Assembly: GCA_015832175.1 (NCBI GenBank)
Contig: WJXW01000001.1
Span: 1,612,001-1,676,000 of the forward strand
Direction: 5' to 3'
DNA: 64,000 nucleotides
From: Paraphaeosphaeria minitans
Taxonomy: Eukaryota > Ascomycota > Dothideomycetes > Pleosporales > Didymosphaeriaceae
A program made the position numbers and the translations under genes. Positions 22,391-32,875 of the stretch are shown here, one piece after another. Positions within the stretch are counted from its first letter, which is position 1. Each line of letters starts with the position of its first letter. The notes beneath the pieces were generated by a model, which saw nothing but the letters and a program-made list of their open reading frames with translations, ran no database searches and was not told the origin of the DNA.

Positions 22391-22973
22391 TAACTATTAT
22401 AAAAACATAGTCTTTTTTAAGATAATTAGCTTAACTATAGCGATATTAAATAGAACAAGATAATAACTTTATAGGTAGTTAACTTATAAAGATATTAAGC
22501 TTAAAGGGGAAGAATAATATTAGGATCTAGCTGTGCGTAAGTAGTAGGGCGCGAGCTTATTAGACTACTAGTCTACTAGAGTTAGCTAACTAAGTAGTTA
22601 GATAATAAGTTATAGGTTTTAAAGGTCCTAAGGACTACACAGGCCTTACCTATATAGGAACTCTAAGACGCGTAGGACTCACCTACACAGAACTCTAGGA
22701 CGTATAGGACTCTAGGACATATAGGACTCTAGGACATATAGGATTCTAGAACGTGTGGGATTACCTAGTATATAGGAACGTAAGGATAGGCTCTCTATAC
22801 TTATATTTAATCTATTTATTAATCTATTATTTAGATTCTAGTAGACTAAATTATTAACTTATTACACTTTACAAGATACTATTATATTAATAAGACTTTC
22901 TACCTTCTATAAGTACTCCTACCTAAGAACTAACCTTAATCCTTTAGGACTAGCTACCCTCTTAGATTTAATA
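22391..22973 (+). mobile_element. Gypsy-D fragment: 3' end with LTR
   Basis: It is homologous to 13681-14263 of Gypsy-B. It consists of the tail of the internal region and a 456-bp B-type LTR (22518-22973). The rest of the element is beyond the left edge, displaced by Copia-2. It is the outermost, and so oldest, layer of the nest. Confidence 0.9.
22518..22973 (+). repeat. Gypsy-D 3' LTR (B type)
   Basis: It begins TATTAGGATCTAGC and ends GATTTAATA, 456 bp. It is the same subfamily as the Gypsy-B LTRs, including the tandem GGACTCTAGGAC units. The 85 bp from 22974 to 23058 between it and Copia-1 are AT-rich and carry no recognisable feature. They may be a remnant of the original host site. Confidence 0.9.
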
Positions 22974-23058
22974 AAAATATATTTATAATATTTTTTTTAA
23001 AAGTTACATATGCGTGGTATTGTAATATTCTATAACACAGGATATATTATATTAATTT

Positions 23059-23296
23059 TATTAGTTTGGCTCAATCTGCAATTAAGCATTTAAGGGTTAA
23101 TAGTATACTATTATATAAAGGGTAAGAAGTAGGTTCAATTAATTACGTCTAGTCTATCGTACAAAGGGGCACTAAGGGCTTTATAAAGTCTCTACCTCTT
23201 AGCGCTAACCTAAGTAGTAGGTCCTTATGTAGGTCCCTATAGGTAGGCAGGCCCCCACTTTACCTAGTGCTACTTATACAATAAACTGTACAGACA
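23059..23296 (-). repeat. Copia-1 3' LTR
   Basis: It is 238 bp. On the plus strand it begins TATTAGTTTGG (TG to TA by RIP) and ends ACAGACA. It is preceded by AATTT, which recurs after the other LTR. Confidence 0.94.
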
Positions 23297-23839
23297 CTAG
23301 TAACTTTTCTTTTATACAATAGCCTATATCTATTATACGCTTCCCTTTCCTGTCCTTCTCTATCTATACAGTTAGCCTTCCCCCATTAGAACAGGTTGTA
23401 GGGTAGGTATAGTGTTACTATACAGTAGAGGTCCTGTTTACACCTACTCTTGTGCAAATAGGCAGTAATAGCTAACCTACTTAGTTTTTACCTTACCCCC
23501 TTATATAGTAGTAGAGCCGCATTATATAATAAGGCTCTTTCTAGGCATGTGCCTTATGCGCAAATAAAAGGTAAAGTGTTAAGTAATATAATACTTAGCG
23601 CTAGGTCTTAGTAAGTAGGTATAAAAGGATATCTCCTAGCTCCCCTAAACCCTCTCTCCTTTATCCCACTTTAATATACGTATACCTTTCTCCCTTCTTA
23701 CCTTATTCTTTTTAGTGTTCTAGTATCTAGTGGCTAGTGCTCTGTTACTAGTAAATGTATATAGCTTTTTTATATAATACTAATTTTTAATAAGACACAT
23801 AAATATATACATACACACACACTTACTATTGTATAATAG

Positions 23840-24540
23840 CTAATAATACTATTAGTCTATTAGGCGCTAGTGCCCTTACTACTAGTGTCTTTATACTAGT
23901 TATTATAGGCCAGACTAGATCGCGCATCTAGGTTAACCTCCCTACTAGTTTGCCTAGTATAAGGGCCTTTATATAGAGCCTAGTAGTAGACATACAACAA
24001 ATCCTCTAGAGCATCTTTATTTTTATTATATAATACTAACAGGTGTAGGACAAAGAGGCTAGAGTGGCCTAGATACCCTCCTAGGACATTATTGTGCAAA
24101 TCCTAGTTAGTATAAACCTCTAGCGGTAGGCTACTCACGTTGTATAATATAAGGGATATTAGTAAGTAGTGCTTATCTAGTCACACAGCTAAGTTTAAAA
24201 TAAGCCTTATACTTACTTATATAGCACTACTAATACTAGTAATTAGGTGTTCCTAGATTATCGTGTAATCCTAGATTACAAGTCTAGATTATATAGCGCC
24301 TACGTGTAAAAGTCGCATAGTACTCGTTATAAGCGTTGTGTATAGGGGGAGGTAAATATCTTCATCGCACAAAAGGGTAGGTAGGCCTAGTCTTAAGATA
24401 TCTAAATTATTAATATAGAAAATATATTCTTTAATGTCTTTATATAATCTCCTACAATGTGTTCTTTCTCTTATAATAAAACTATAATATTAAATTAGTA
24501 GTAGGGCTTATATAGCCTAAAAATAAATGTGTCTGTGCGA
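23840..24540 (-). pseudogene. Copia-1 extra reading frame downstream of RNase H
   Basis: Downstream of RNase H, one minus-strand frame stays open for about 230 codons apart from a dozen or so stops, nearly all TAG/TAA with one TGA near 24183. It lies in the same orientation as pol. Readable pieces include LGLPTLLCDEDIYLPLY, RLILNLAV and LDKHYLLISLILYN. A 16-bp poly(A) tract on the minus strand (24572-24587) precedes it. I do not recognise the family. It could be an accessory gene of this copia lineage, a captured host gene or chance. Confidence 0.45.
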
Positions 24541-24659
24541 AGTTGTAGTAAGTTAGATAGAAGAAAAGAAATTTTTTTTTTTTTTTTAAAATAGTAAGTA
24601 AAATAACAAAAGAAATATTATACAGTAGAGTAGTTACTCTATTATATAGTTCTTATTAA

Positions 24660-27600
24660 TTCTGTCTACTAAAGCCTTAACAGCAATGTGTAGTTTATTT
24701 ATTAAGATTAGTATTTAGAGTGTCTAGTTAGGTGCTTTCTTTATATAAGTATTAGTAGGATTATCTTTACTATTAATCTACCTAATCTCTATAATTTTCT
24801 ATTTTTTGTACAACTCCCTAATTAACATAATGTTAATTATAAGGCGTTTTTTGTTTATAGTGCCTAGTTGTATAAGGCATTTATATAGGGATTTTAAGTT
24901 AGTACAGACTATAATAGGAATTAGGGGGATCTAAAGTGTTTATACAATCTATTAGAGTGTTGTGCTTAATGCAATTACATTATTAAAACTACCTACTAGA
25001 CTGTATAATTTGCTTACTAGAACACTTCTAGTTACTCTTTTACACTTTACTAAGTTCTAGTAAATAATATTACTATAGATTTTAAAGTCCTAAGTTGTTA
25101 TGCGATATTCCTCTACTAGCATAATAACAAAGCTAAGCTATAAGCTTAGGTCTCTATTATTAGCAAAAGAGCTATCTGTAAAGATAAACAGCTTTGTGCG
25201 ACCTAGGTTAAGTAAAATAAATTTTAGTCCTCTTTATACATTCTGAATTTACTAGTTCAAACACATGTTTAGTGCCTTAATATCTTCTTCTGTTAGTACT
25301 ATTATTTGCGTAGTAATAGACAGGTTAAATATTACTTCTAGTTAGTAAACTAAAGAGATATATACACCTCTTACTTATTATACAATATATTAATATGTAG
25401 TGTCTTTATTCTAGAGATTAATTATGTAAAGGCTTTTAGCCTATCCCTTCTATTCTAGGGTAACAACACCCTAGATAAGTTGGATTTTGCCTCTATTAAA
25501 CTCAATTACCCTATCTTATGTTAAGACGCTTTTGTCCTTTACACAAAACTTTACAGCATAGAGCTACTCCTCTTCTTATTATATAAAGCTTTCTATAACC
25601 ACACTAAAGGTGTTATTAGTCTAGAGTCTAGTAATACTAAACATCTTAGGTCCCTTATCTATAATAAGTAGGCATAGGTTGTATGTTAACACATACATTC
25701 TTAGTTTCTCCTTATAGTAGTTATAGTATATCTTAAACTAGTAAAGACCTAATTCCGCTGCGCTATACAAAGGTTGTATAACTTATAGAATTATATTTAG
25801 TAGGAAGAAATCGCGTATTTCTACTAGTAGTTAGGTGTACAATGTGCGAAAAAGTTTATTAGTAGACTATACATAGGCCTAAGTAATGTCCCTAAGCTTA
25901 ATATATATATTATATAACTAAATTAGTGTTACAGAAAGAGCTAACAGTAACCTCTAGCTTATACACTAGATAGTAGGAGATTATATAAAGATCTTCTCTT
26001 TTTTTTTATCTAAATAGCTAGCAAAGACAAGTCTTAATTTCTTATATAGTTAGGTTATCTTACCTTTAATCTCTCGTATAAGACGCAGGTTAAAAATATA
26101 GCTAGATTGTTTATTAAGGTTATATAATAAGATCTTAAAAGTGCTATTAGTAATAAAGGTATTTATTTCTACTATATCTAATTCTTTAAAGGGCTAGCTA
26201 GGTGTAGTAATAACACTATCTATACAAAGCTTTAGTGTAAGCTTAAAATTATCTTTTTCTTTTTAGGTAATAAACTAGGTATTTAGTCTTCCTAATCTTT
26301 GTTAAGCTTCACCTAATTATATAACTATAGTAGTTTAGTCCTTCCTAGGTCTTCCCCTTAGCCTTAGCTTTAGAGCTTTAATTCGTGCAGCTACAAAAGT
26401 ATCTATATTCTATAGTTCCTATATACTATCTTTAGTTGCGCAATAGTATAGTTTAACCTATATACAGCGCAGTTTTAGAGGTCTATTTTTAAGCTCTAGA
26501 ATAATATCTCTTCTTTTAATACTCTTAATCTTATATAGTCCTTACTATCCCTTCTTTTCTCTCTAGGCTATAACTTTAGAGCCTAGTAGGAGTGCAAGGG
26601 TTCTATGCGATAATAGACTATTCTTAGTGTTAATTATATAAGTAACTTTAACTTTAGCTCTATTTTTCTTAAGTATTTTTATTACTTTCTAAACTACATT
26701 AGCTTAGGCAATTAGTTCTAGTAAGGGTAAAGAGTCCTTATTAATCCTTAAGTAGGCACTAAAGACTAGGAGGGTAGGTACTATACTATTAGGCCTAGCT
26801 ATATTATTTAGTGCCTTTACTACTATCTATAGCACTGTCTTATTATTTATATAACTATTAATCTTAGCTCTTAGGATATTGTACGCTTAGCATAGTAGTA
26901 TATATACTTTTTTAATCTTGCCTATAGTCTAGTGTACCTCTACTAGCATTTGCCTATATTCTACCCTAACTATCTTTGCATAGTTCTGAAACTTGTTAGA
27001 AGTAAAGTTAGTTCCTAGGTTATAAATAATATAATCTAGTAGGCCTTAGTATACATTAATCTAGCATCTTATTAAGGCATTCTAGGTGTCTTGTATAGTT
27101 ATTAATTTTAGGAATTAGACTGCCTAAAATAATGTGTCTATATTAATAACATACAGGACATCCCTTTTACTAATTTATATAACATTAATAATAATTTTAT
27201 AGTTAAAGTATAAGTTATTTTAAATAAAGAACTTAAAGCGTCTTAGCGCTTAGTTATATAACTAGTAGTAGTAATAGAACTTCCTTACTTCTTCTAGTAT
27301 AAAGCTCTCTACTTTATACCCTACCTAAGTAAGAAGCTTATATAGTCTTTCTATCTAAGGGTATCTAAAATAGTAGTGTAGGCGTTAGAGTTCTGTCTCT
27401 ATAAAAAAGAGAGCTAATTCCTTATTACTAAGGTTAAAAAAGGGGTAACCCTACTTTTATATAACTAGAACTATTATACTGTCCCTTTATATAATAATAT
27501 CTAGAATGTTATTAAAGTATATTCTAAGTCTATTAGCATCTGCTAGCAATAGCAGGAATAGTGTTAGGGAGTTAAAAATATAGTAGGTTACTATTCCTAT

Positions 27601-28330
27601 AGGGTTAGTAATTTGTATAGTGCCTAGAGATATCTAGGAACTCTATCCTCTAAAGCTAATATTAGTAGATCCTAGTAACTAGTCTACTTTAGTAGTTAGG
27701 TTTTTGTATAAGTAGGCAGTAAGCTAGTCCTTTTTTACTATAGACACTTATACAGCGCCTATATTCTAGAGTTCTCCTTAGTACTTTATATAATACTAAC
27801 TAGCTAGAGTAAATAATTATATAGGTTCCTTTATATTCTTATTATCCTTGCTATGTTAGATGTCTTCGCTAGTTATACGATAAAGGTAAGCAGTAGAAGT
27901 AAAGTATAAAGTAGCCTTCTATACTTCTTCTTTATCACTCTATTAGTTTTATTTATCTTCTTCCTCTTTTGTGCGATAGTCTTCTTCCTCTAGCTCTCTT
28001 TTAAAGTTAAAGATATATACTTATATATCTATAGTAGAGGGTTTATGTTTATAGAAGTTAGTATATAATAACATATATTACCTTCTAGCTTACTAGGTAT
28101 CCTTTAGTAGATAGTTAGTAGACTAGTATCCTTCTTTATAGTATATAAAGCATTTCTACTTTATACAAGAGCTTAAACTTCTAAAGTTACCCCTTCCTTT
28201 TAGTCTAAAGGTTAATCTACCTCTAGAGGGGCTAGATCCTCTTGTGCAATTAGGATTATTATATTATTAATTAGTGTAGTACACCTTTTTACTATCTTAG
28301 AAGAACTATAACTTCTTCCTATCTTTAGTA
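24660..28330 (-). pseudogene. Copia-1 pol remnant with zinc knuckle
   Basis: Read from high to low coordinates. A gag-type zinc knuckle relic lies near 28110-28170 (KCFIYYKEGY, one Cys now Tyr). A protease relic lies near 27640-27690. The GAG-pre-integrase motif at 27361-27420 reads RLHYYFRYP, from RLHRRFGHP. Integrase spans about 26500-27300. RT spans about 25330-25960 and includes IQPLYSAAELGLY. At the place of the RT aspartates the sequence reads LQTNNTF (25570-25640), as if DD had become NN. RNase H spans about 24680-25200 and includes LFIFTDSSFANNRDL. It is dead through stops at Gln/Trp codons. Confidence 0.92.
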
Positions 28331-28339
28331 ACTTAAAGT

Positions 28340-29600
28340 AATATATAAAGGTTACTAAGTAAGCCTTCTACTATATTTTTAGAGTTAAATATAGCTAATT
28401 TAAGGTTAGAATAGCCGCAGTATACTTATATAATAGTAGTGTGTAGTTATAGTTTACTACTAAAGCCTTATCTAAGAGCCTTTTAGGCTAAGGTAAGCTT
28501 ATTAATTATTACTTCTAAGGCCTTATATAATATAGCAGCTAGATTATCCCTTTTATAGCGTTTAAAGGTAAGAGTGGTCTAGTCTATCTAGTACTAATTA
28601 TAATTAACACTAGTGTTAAAGTGCCTATTTAGTCTATTATACAATTTATCCTATAAAAGTCCTAGTCTAATATTATATAGGTAGTAAGTACTCGCACAAT
28701 TAGAAAGGATTCCTAGGAAAATGTTTACATACTAGTCCTATAGTATACCTAGCCTATAGTATAGTTCTCTAAAGACTTTTGCCTTGTCTACTAGGATGTT
28801 ATATAGCCTACTAGTGTAGTTATTCTCTTTACTCTAAGCCTTCTAAAAGAGAATAATCTTATCTAGCTAGATATAAGTATAATCTCCTAGTTATTAAGGA
28901 GACTAGGAGTGTCTAGCCTCTTTATATAATATGGTTTATTAGGCAAAAGTAGTCTAGGTTTTAGGCTGTTACTACTAGTATAGCTCTATATATAGTGTCT
29001 CTAACCTCGCATGTATAGGGATAGGCCCTAGCTGTGCTCTATGTGTATATATATTACCTATAGATAGTATAGGTTACATTATTAGGATTATGTAAAGTGG
29101 TTTAGGTTATAGTTACAGTATTATTATATAAAGGGTCTATAGCTTATAGTTAAGCTATAATAGTTTAAAGAGTTTCTTTGTATAAGTGTCCTTTATTATA
29201 GAATTAGTAGTAATAAAGCCTTTTTTTATAAGAAAAGTAATAAGCTCTCTTCTTACTATATAACTAATCTTATTAAAGGTTCTTTCTTTCTAGTTGTTAA
29301 AATCTTTAGTAAAAGAAGAGATTACCTCTTTACCTTTAAGGCTACTTGTGTAATATTACGCGATTATATATACTATATAAGTGTTTAGCTATTTTAGAAA
29401 AGGGGGTAGGTGGCTGTGTAGATCTACTCTATCTATTTAGTACTTTTGTGCAATCTCTTCTCTTAAAGTAATAGCTTTAATATTTATTACTTCCTCTACT
29501 TATTAAAGCTATATTGCTTTAGCTTTATCTTTCTACTAAGGAGGCAGTATTAATTATTACGTAACATCTTTAAGTTATAGTTCCTCTAAGAAGTCTCCTA
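28340..29600 (-). pseudogene. Copia-1 gag remnant and upstream region
   Basis: This stretch lies between the zinc knuckle and the leader and is collinear with Copia-2 at 1-1215. By position it should hold the N-terminal half of gag. I could not read a convincing domain in it because of the density of RIP stops. Confidence 0.6.
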
Positions 29601-29747
29601 GTCTTAAGGCCATATTATTATTATCTTTCTTAGTTATGCAACGTGTCTATATTTAGTTGTTACTAGTTTAATTATGCGACATGTTTACGTTTAATTATTA
29701 CTAGTTTAATTGTGCGACGTGTTTTTTAGAATTATAAATATGCTTAC

Positions 29748-29976
29748 TATCTTCTTTCTTTTCTATAGAATAGCTTAGACTAGATTATACAACTCTTTAT
29801 AAATGTGTATGCTTTGTTTCTACTTATTATATAATCTAAAATTCAATCTCTAGTAAAGGTATTATCTCCTTTCTTTTCTATAGAATAGCTTAGACTAGAT
29901 TGTGCGACTCTTTATAAATATACGCGCTTTATTTCTACTTATTATATAATCTAAAATTTAATCTCTAGTAAAAGTA
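29748..29976 (-). repeat. 115-bp tandem repeat in the copia leader
   Basis: Two units, 29748-29862 and 29863-29976, share the core CTATAGAATAGCTTAGACTA. The same two-unit repeat is present in Copia-2 (from 21761), so it belongs to the element and is not a local accident. It lies about 90 bp inside the 5' LTR, in the untranslated leader. Confidence 0.85.
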
Positions 29977-30066
29977 ACAATATAGAGCCTATGTATCTAG
30001 CTTATAGGGCGCTCTGTCTTTAGATCTTACTAGTTTATAGTTAATTTAGAATTAACTACTAATTAG

Positions 30067-30304
30067 TGTTAGTTTGGCTTAATCTATAATTAAGCATTTA
30101 AGGGTTAATAGTATACTATTATACAAAGGGTAAGAAGTAGGTTTAATTAATTACGTCTAGTCTATTATACAAAGGGGCACTAAGGGCTTTATAAAGTCTC
30201 TGCCTCTTAGCGCTAACCTAAGTAGTGGGTCCTTGTGCAGGTCCCTATAGGTAGGCAGGCCCCCACTTCACCCAGTGCTACTTGTACGATAAACTGTACA
30301 GATA
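30067..30304 (-). repeat. Copia-1 5' LTR
   Basis: It is 238 bp, TGTTAGTTTGG...TACAGATA (terminal CA to TA). Its outer half (about 30180-30300) is nearly identical to the unmutated solo LTR, while the inner half is RIP-altered, so RIP fades towards the edge of the repeat block. AATTT follows at 30305. Confidence 0.94.
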
Positions 30305-32875
30305 AATTTAATGTTTTTTTGGAGACCTTTAACACAGACTTTTACGTAATACACCTCTAAGCAGGATTTTTTAGAATATAGAAGAGAAGGAACTATAAGG
30401 GAGAAAGAGAATACATAGGAAAGGTAGAGTATATACTTTAAAGGAATAAAGTGCTTTAAACATGTAGGAGCTAGGACATCTACTGTGTAAAAGTGGTCGT
30501 GACTATGGCTAGGGTTATGGCTGTGGCCGTGGCCGTGACGTGACGTGTAGCCTAAGTAAGTGGAAGTGAGAATAACTTTAACAATGCGTGTAACCTCGAC
30601 AATGGAGTATCTACATTGTGACATGAGCAATTAAAGCAGCGAATCCACACCTCGAACTCGTTAAGTAATTACACATTAAATTAGCTATGTGAATGTGAGC
30701 CCCTATCCTATTAAGTTTCTACTAACAAAACTTCCCCCAAACCCCTAGTATACGGTACCTTTAGTACACTAATCATGCACTGTATAGTTCCTGCATTGGC
30801 TACTATTAAAGCTACTAAACTCTCCTGCCTAAGCAGCGTGTCTGTTCTTACACTTCCCCTACGTCCTAACAGACCCAAACCCTCCCAGACTTTCACCTAT
30901 CACCGGAGTCTCCTCCGGCAGCCCTAGCATAGTTGAATCTGCCCTGCAACGTGCAAAGATAGTCCAACCTGTCAACGTTGATTGCGAACAACTACGGCCA
31001 AACCCCTGTCGTTTTCCCTCCTGTCCTGTGCTCTCGGTGGGAAATGGAAGCGCTGCACCGCAACCCGACTCGACCCAGCCCACGTCCTCGGCCACGGCAC
31101 GGCGACGGGGTTCCGCTCTGCTTTAGGGACAAATGCAGTGGGTCAGTACTAAGTAGACGACCACCGCTGCGAGGCCGCAGAAGAATAACACAGCGTTTCA
31201 CCGGCGTGCGCATATCCCACAAGTCCCGAGGCCCAGCAGCGCAAGCCTTGCACCAGCCTCGCTCACGCCAGCCTCGGGCTCGGAGCGGAACGCCACCTAG
31301 CATCGCGCCGCGTGGGCTGGCTCCGTCCTCCATCGCTCGCGTGCGCACTCGCACGTCAAGCCTGCGGTTCGGTTCGGCGGGCGCATGAAGCGGCGTGGGT
31401 CGGACCAGAGTCGCTGCCCAGGCTAAACCTTCCGTTGCGACTCAGGGCGCCGAGCTCGACCCCTGCCTCCAGGCGAGGGTGCCGCTATAATAGAAGCAAA
31501 TACTGGGTCGATTACGAACAAAAAAAAAAAAAAAGCGAACGCGAGCACAGGAGGCGCGCAAAGGCCGTGTTTCCAGCTTTGCGAACGCGGTGCGGTGCAT
31601 GCGAGGGCGAAGACAATCAAACGTATCGACCACATGCCGCGGTGCTAGCGCCGCGTTGGCTAATCCCCCTGTACCTAGCACATTCACCGCCTCGAGACGC
31701 GTAGGTCTTGGGCACGCCGAGGGACATGGGGCGCCCGGTGTTTGATCTTGATATCGTGTTTGCGGGAGGACTTGGAGTGAGCGCAAGCCGCGTGACCGCG
31801 GTATGTCTCGTTTGGCTTGATGGGGTAGGGCCTCAGGGGGTTTGTATTGGAAACGTTTCAACTCAAACATGCGATCGCTGAAGAGGGCATGGGCCCTGGG
31901 CGAGCAACGTGGGAGACGCGGGTTGCGTGAGGGCAGAGGGTCGTTGCGTTGAGCGTGGGTGGAAAAGTGACAAGCTGCTGGATTTTAGGGCCGACACGGG
32001 ACGGCATGCCGCCCTGAACCGCGTGAGAAGTGGAGATGTAGACTACGCGGGCGACCCTTGAAATTTTTGAATGTCATAAGGATGTTAGCAGATGGTGTGT
32101 TCTGCTAAAGATGGCAGAGACGTGGAGCAGGCGGCTGCTTATCAAGGAGAATAGGCCGTGACAAGGCACGAAGCGTATGAGCAGGTCAGGGTGAGTGTAC
32201 AACTCAGCGGCAACTTGTCACGATATGACACGCGCGCTGCTCTTTCATTTGTTGCTTCCCCCTTCCTATAGTCGAACGCTACCAGATCGTCATATACAAG
32301 ACTCGATCTTGGCCCATACTCCTACAACAAAACTTCCCTTGCGCCCATACACCGAGCGCTGTGCCAGATTCAAAGTGACTGCTAAGGAGAGACATTAATG
32401 AGGATACGTCATAACATGGCGCGTCCTCGGGGCATTATGTAAACCAAAAAATTCCAGATCTTAAGGAGTGTGTCGCTGCGTCGTAGAGTTGGCCATGAGA
32501 ACTCTGATGATGAATAAACTCCCCGCCGGGGCGATCGCACGCCCAGCGCCGTAAGAATGACAAGCAAAGAGACAGCAGGAAAGTATGTACCCGTATTACG
32601 ATTAAGCAGGCAATAACCAGATCAATGCGGGGGTATGTATATTAAGTCGCAAGAGTTGCTCCAGCACCAAGCGATGATAGGCACAGGTTGTAGGAGGATG
32701 CTCGACGGGTTCCGGCCGGGACCGGAATCCACCGCGTAGTGATGCGATCTGTTGCGATCTGTATGGATAAGATCCAAACGGAGATGCGAAAACATGAAAG
32801 GACAAGTAGAACCTCGGGTATATCAAGGAAAGCATCATCTCCAAACTAACGCCGGAATTCTTGCGCCGAGTAGGT
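30305..32875. other. Gene-free stretch between repeat block and homeodomain gene
   Basis: I see no convincing gene in these 2.6 kb. The first about 400 bp are intermediate in AT content. There is a GTGGCC-like simple repeat (about 30485-30550) and a run of 15 A (31520-31534). Several overlapping frames of 60-140 codons occur on both strands in the GC-rich part (30980-31870), with no domain, no splice pattern and no codon preference. The end nearest 32875 should include the 3' UTR of the homeodomain gene. Confidence 0.6.

Larger units (their letters stand above)
1..30304. other. AT-rich, RIP-mutated retrotransposon block
   Basis: The whole interval is built of LTR retrotransposons and holds essentially no open reading frame. 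When pol domains are read in frame, the stops are TAG or TAA at positions where Gln or Trp is expected, and TpA is everywhere. This is the footprint of repeat-induced point mutation (C to T at CpA on either strand). The block ends abruptly at the copia target-site duplication at 30305-30309. It is best read as an AT-isochore made of nested insertions. Silencing as heterochromatin is inferred, not seen. Confidence 0.93.
23059..30304 (-). mobile_element. Copia-1, complete Ty1/copia element
   Basis: This 7,246-bp minus-strand element is bounded by 238-bp LTRs (5' LTR 30067-30304, 3' LTR 23059-23296) and by target duplication AATTT (23054-23058 and 30305-30309). The order of domains from the 5' LTR is gag, protease, integrase, RT, RNase H, which is diagnostic of Ty1/copia. 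There is a leader with a 115-bp tandem repeat and an unusual 1.3-kb segment between RNase H and the 3' LTR. The element is RIP-inactivated. Confidence 0.96.

Noticed and set aside
30268..30630. 120-codon minus-strand frame across the Copia-1 edge
   Set aside because: It starts in host DNA and runs into the LTR, with His-rich low complexity from a GTGGCC repeat and no family.
30978..31870. Several overlapping 70-142 codon frames on both strands
   Set aside because: They arise from GC-rich sequence poor in stops. There is no domain, no splice signals in phase and a mutually exclusive overlap.
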